DNA of 64,000 nucleotides from Pseudomonas sp. 8O (GTDB lineage Bacteria > Pseudomonadota > Gammaproteobacteria > Pseudomonadales > Pseudomonadaceae), in assembly GCF_902506495.1 (NCBI RefSeq), contig NZ_LR733267.1:186001-250000 (forward strand), given 5' to 3'. The notes under the pieces were generated by a model. The model was given only the letters and a program-made list of their open reading frames with translations, did not search any database and was not told where the DNA came from. A program made the position numbers and the translations under genes. Of the stretch, positions 61,744-64,000 are shown in pieces. How positions within the stretch are numbered: the stretch's first letter is position 1; each line of letters begins with the position of its first letter.

Positions 61744-63432
61744 TCACTTCTTGCCCAGCTTCTTCAGCTCTTCGTCGCGCAGTTCGCGGCGCAGGATCTT
61801 GCCGACGTTGGTGGTCGGCAGCACGTCGCGGAACTCGACGGCCTTGGGCACCTTGTAGCCGGTGAGGTTGGCGCGCATGTGCTCCATCACCTGCTCTTTG
61901 GTCACGCTCTCGCCCGGCTTGACCACCACGAACACCTTGATCGCTTCGCCGGATTTTTCGTCCGGAATACCGATGGCGGCGCACTGCAGCACACCGGGCA
62001 GGGTCGCCAGCACGTCTTCCAGTTCGTTCGGGTAGACGTTGAAGCCGGACACCAGAATCATGTCCTTCTTGCGGTCGACGATGCGCAGATAGCCATCTTC
62101 CTGGATCAGACCGATGTCGCCGGTCTTCAACCAGCCTTCGGCATCGAGGATTTCGTCGGTGGCGTCCTGGCGCAGCCAGTAGCCCTTCATCACCTGCGGG
62201 CCCTTCACGCACAGCTCGCCGATCTCGCCGATGGCCAGTTCCTGGCCATCGTCGTTGATGATCTTGCACAGGGTCGAGGGCACCGGAATACCAATGGTGC
62301 CGAGCTGGATGGCGCTGAACGGGTTGACCGTGGCCACCGGGCTGGTCTCGGTCATACCGAAGCCTTCGCAGATGGCGCAGCCGGTGACGTCCTTCCAACG
62401 CTCCGCGGTGGCCAGTTGCAGGGCCATGCCGCCGGAAACGGTGAGCTTCAGGCTGGAGAAGTCCAGCTTGCGGAAATCCTCGTTGTTGCACAGGGCCACG
62501 AACAGGGTGTTGAGGCCGACGAAACCGGTGAAGCGGTACTTGGCCAGGTCCTTGACCACCGCTGGCAGATCGCGCGGGTTGGTCAGCAGGATGTTGTGGC
62601 CACCGATCAGCATCATCGCCATGCAGTGAAAGGTGAACGCGTAGATGTGGTAAAGCGGCAGCGGCGCGATCAGCACCTCGCAGCCTTCATCGAGGTTGGC
62701 GCCCATCAGCGCCTTGACCTGCAGCATGTTGGCCACCAGGTTGCGATGGGTGAGCATCGCGCCCTTGGCCACGCCAGTGGTGCCGCCGGTGTACTGCAGC
62801 ACGGCGACATCGCCATTGTTCGGATTGGCTTCGCTGAAGCTCTGGCCACGGCCCTTGGCCAGGGCATCGTTGAGTTTGATGGCCTTGGGCAGGTTGTAGG
62901 CCGGCACCATCTTCTTCACGTGCTTGATCACGGCATTGACCAGCAGACGCTTGAAGGTCGGCAACATGTCGCCGACTTCGGTGACGATCACCGTCTTCAC
63001 GCCCGTCTTGGGCACGACCTGTTCGGCCAGGTGGGCCATGTTGGCCAGGCAGATCAGCGCCTTGGCGCCAGAGTCGTTGAACTGGTGTTCCAGCTCCCGC
63101 GCGGTGTACAGCGGGTTGGTGTTGACCACCACCAGGCCGGCGCGCATGGCACCGAATACCACGATGGGGTACTGCAGCACGTTGGGCAGTTGCACGGCGA
63201 TACGGTCGCCGGGCTTGAGATCGGTGTGTTTCTGCAGGTAGGCCGCGAAGTCACCGGACAGCGTGTAGATCTCGCCGTAGGTGAGCGTCTTGCCCAGGTT
63301 GCTGAAAGCAGGCTTGTCGGCGAAGCGTTGGCAGGACTCTTTCAGTACCGCGAGGATGTTCGGGTACTGATCGGGATTGATTTCGGCAGCAACCCCAACG
63401 GGATACTTGTCCTTCCAGAAGTTTTCGGTCAT
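61744..63432 (-). CDS. fadD1: long-chain fatty acid-CoA ligase
   Basis: The 562-residue adenylating enzyme has the ATP/AMP signature VLQYTGGTTGVAKGAMLTH (about 210), LPLYHIYAFT, EGFGMTETSPV, the FACS stretch GWLKTGDIGLIQEDGYLRIVDRKKDMI, and C-terminal Lys motif GKILRRELRDEE. It activates exogenous long-chain fatty acids. A second fadD lies immediately upstream in the same direction, as for fadD1-fadD2 in P. aeruginosa. GGAG precedes the ATG at 63432. Confidence 0.93.
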   Translation of the reverse strand: MTENFWKDKYPVGVAAEINPDQYPNILAVLKESCQRFADKPAFSNLGKTLTYGEIYTLSGDFAAYLQKHTDLKPGDRIAVQLPNVLQYPIVVFGAMRAGLVVVNTNPLYTARELEHQFNDSGAKALICLANMAHLAEQVVPKTGVKTVIVTEVGDMLPTFKRLLVNAVIKHVKKMVPAYNLPKAIKLNDALAKGRGQSFSEANPNNGDVAVLQYTGGTTGVAKGAMLTHRNLVANMLQVKALMGANLDEGCEVLIAPLPLYHIYAFTFHCMAMMLIGGHNILLTNPRDLPAVVKDLAKYRFTGFVGLNTLFVALCNNEDFRKLDFSSLKLTVSGGMALQLATAERWKDVTGCAICEGFGMTETSPVATVNPFSAIQLGTIGIPVPSTLCKIINDDGQELAIGEIGELCVKGPQVMKGYWLRQDATDEILDAEGWLKTGDIGLIQEDGYLRIVDRKKDMILVSGFNVYPNELEDVLATLPGVLQCAAIGIPDEKSGEAIKVFVVVKPGESVTKEQVMEHMRANLTGYKVPKAVEFRDVLPTTNVGKILRRELRDEELKKLGKK

Positions 63433-63789
63433 GGAAGCCCACTCCTAAGCAACAGCTGATCTTCACCGCGCGAGGGCGGTTGTTTGTTGTGTGTATAGCT
63501 CGCTTTCCCGCTGACCCAGGGGCCCGGAAGCGCGCCGAGAGTAGCAGCTTTGCCAGAGGCCGACTAGCACCAAACATGGGCTCAAGAGTCGCAAAAGTGA
63601 CCGAAAAATACCGCACAGTCACAGACGATCCTTATCTTCGTAAACCCGCGAAAAGCCTCTAGCTCGCATCTTGCAGCGCGTAGAGCCTAGCTCGTCTCTG
63701 CCGGTGATGCAGCACTGGGCGGCATGAAACACGCGAGGGTAGTTACTAAATCACAACAATTGCACTGCCCGACGGCAGTTGAGGCGGGA
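63433..63789. other. intergenic promoter region of fadD1
   Basis: No gene is seen. It should hold the fadD1 promoter. No perfect PsrA-type GAAAC-N-GTTTC dyad was found on reading. The repeated word CTAGCTCG occurs twice, at about 63659 and 63688. Confidence 0.6.
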
Positions 63790-63820
63790 AAGCCCCTCCC
63801 CCAACAGTGGGGAGGGGCTT
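63790..63820 (-). terminator. terminator of fadD2
   Basis: AAGCCCCTCCCC and GGGGAGGGGCTT form a 12-bp stem around a 7-base loop, beginning five bases after the fadD2 stop. Confidence 0.85.
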
Positions 63821-63824
63821 TGGG

Positions 63825-64000
63825 TCAGGCGATGTCGCGCAGCTCGCGACGCAGGATCTTGCCGACCGGGGTCATCGGCAGTGAGTCCTTGAACACGATG
63901 TGCTTGGGCACCTTGTAGCCGGTGAAATTTTCCTTGCAGTAGGCCTTGAGCTCCTCGACGGTAACGCCGCCGTCACGCGGCACCACGAACAGCTTGACCA
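63825..64000 (-). CDS. fadD2: long-chain fatty acid-CoA ligase, partial (5' part outside window)
   Basis: The last 58 codons are visible and read SKLFVVPRDGGVTVEELK, NFTGYKVPKHIVF, then LPMTPVGKILRRELRDIA, the C-terminal domain of an acyl-CoA synthetase with the catalytic Lys (GKILRREL). It differs from the neighbouring fadD1 C-terminus, so it is a diverged paralogue. The tandem order matches fadD2-fadD1 of P. aeruginosa; the symbol rests on that order. Confidence 0.85.
   Translation of the reverse strand, partial: VKLFVVPRDGGVTVEELKAYCKENFTGYKVPKHIVFKDSLPMTPVGKILRRELRDIA

Overview
The window is a GC-rich chromosomal segment from a Pseudomonas, most likely of the P. mendocina/oleovorans/alcaliphila kind (inferred from gene content: cyoABCDE, a fadD pair, an aguAB cluster, DUF2790 and DUF3087 proteins, and Pseudomonas-type REP elements such as GTAGGAGCGGCTTCAGCCGCGA). 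No rRNA, tRNA or CRISPR was recognised. Most of it is core or soft-core housekeeping DNA with short two- to five-gene operons.

Layout. 1-1.9 kb: a RiPP copper-handling locus on the minus strand, made of an ECF sigma factor, its zinc-type anti-sigma, a six-cysteine EGKCG-repeat precursor peptide and the start of its MNIO (DUF692) maturase. 2-12.6 kb: FabH-like synthase, membrane-anchored glutamate synthase-type flavoprotein, PnuC/NadR-like NAD salvage pair, TPR protein, FAD monooxygenase, second signal peptidase, DUF2790, HIT and GST proteins. 12.6-18.1 kb: nucleotide-exchange-type transporter, Tat-exported SDR, LysR, MFS and a periplasmic ClpP-like protein. 18.2-18.9 kb: a 636-bp non-coding element with matching inverted ends. 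19-23.4 kb: organic-acid uptake and hydrolysis genes around a GntR regulator. 23.5-34.5 kb: SDR, glycine-zipper protein, DJ-1/PfpI with a divergent MocR regulator, AraC, AhpD-like protein, glutaredoxin, chemoreceptor, lipase-like hydrolase and orphans. 34.6-39.4 kb: cytochrome bo3 oxidase operon cyoABCDE. 39.9-40.6 kb: 193-bp tandem repeats. 41.5-45.6 kb: hrpA carrying a REP element inside its reading frame.

45.7-49.8 kb is the most clearly foreign stretch. It holds an AT-richer orphan reverse transcriptase with a long C-terminal extension, a gene with a HEPN-like RNxxxH motif, and a P4-phage-like C4/CI antisense RNA whose two loops each match target copies on both sides, followed by small early-type ORFs. 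I read it as the remnant of a P4-like satellite carrying a candidate anti-phage module. No integrase is visible.

50-56.3 kb: MFS/LysR pair, DUF4239, and a MarR regulator with a perfect operator facing an EamA-MFS operon. The last 257 bp of the EamA gene are duplicated 1,550 bp downstream. 56.5-61.7 kb: an agmatine-to-putrescine operon (aguA, aguB, polyamine-binding protein, plus a Tat-exported agmatine-deiminase paralogue) divergent from a LysR. 61.7-64 kb: fadD1 and the 3' end of fadD2.

The items most worth follow-up are the EGKCG/MNIO locus with its ECF-type promoter, the reverse transcriptase/HEPN/C4 island, the in-frame REP in hrpA, the 636-bp inverted-end element and the exported agmatine deiminase.
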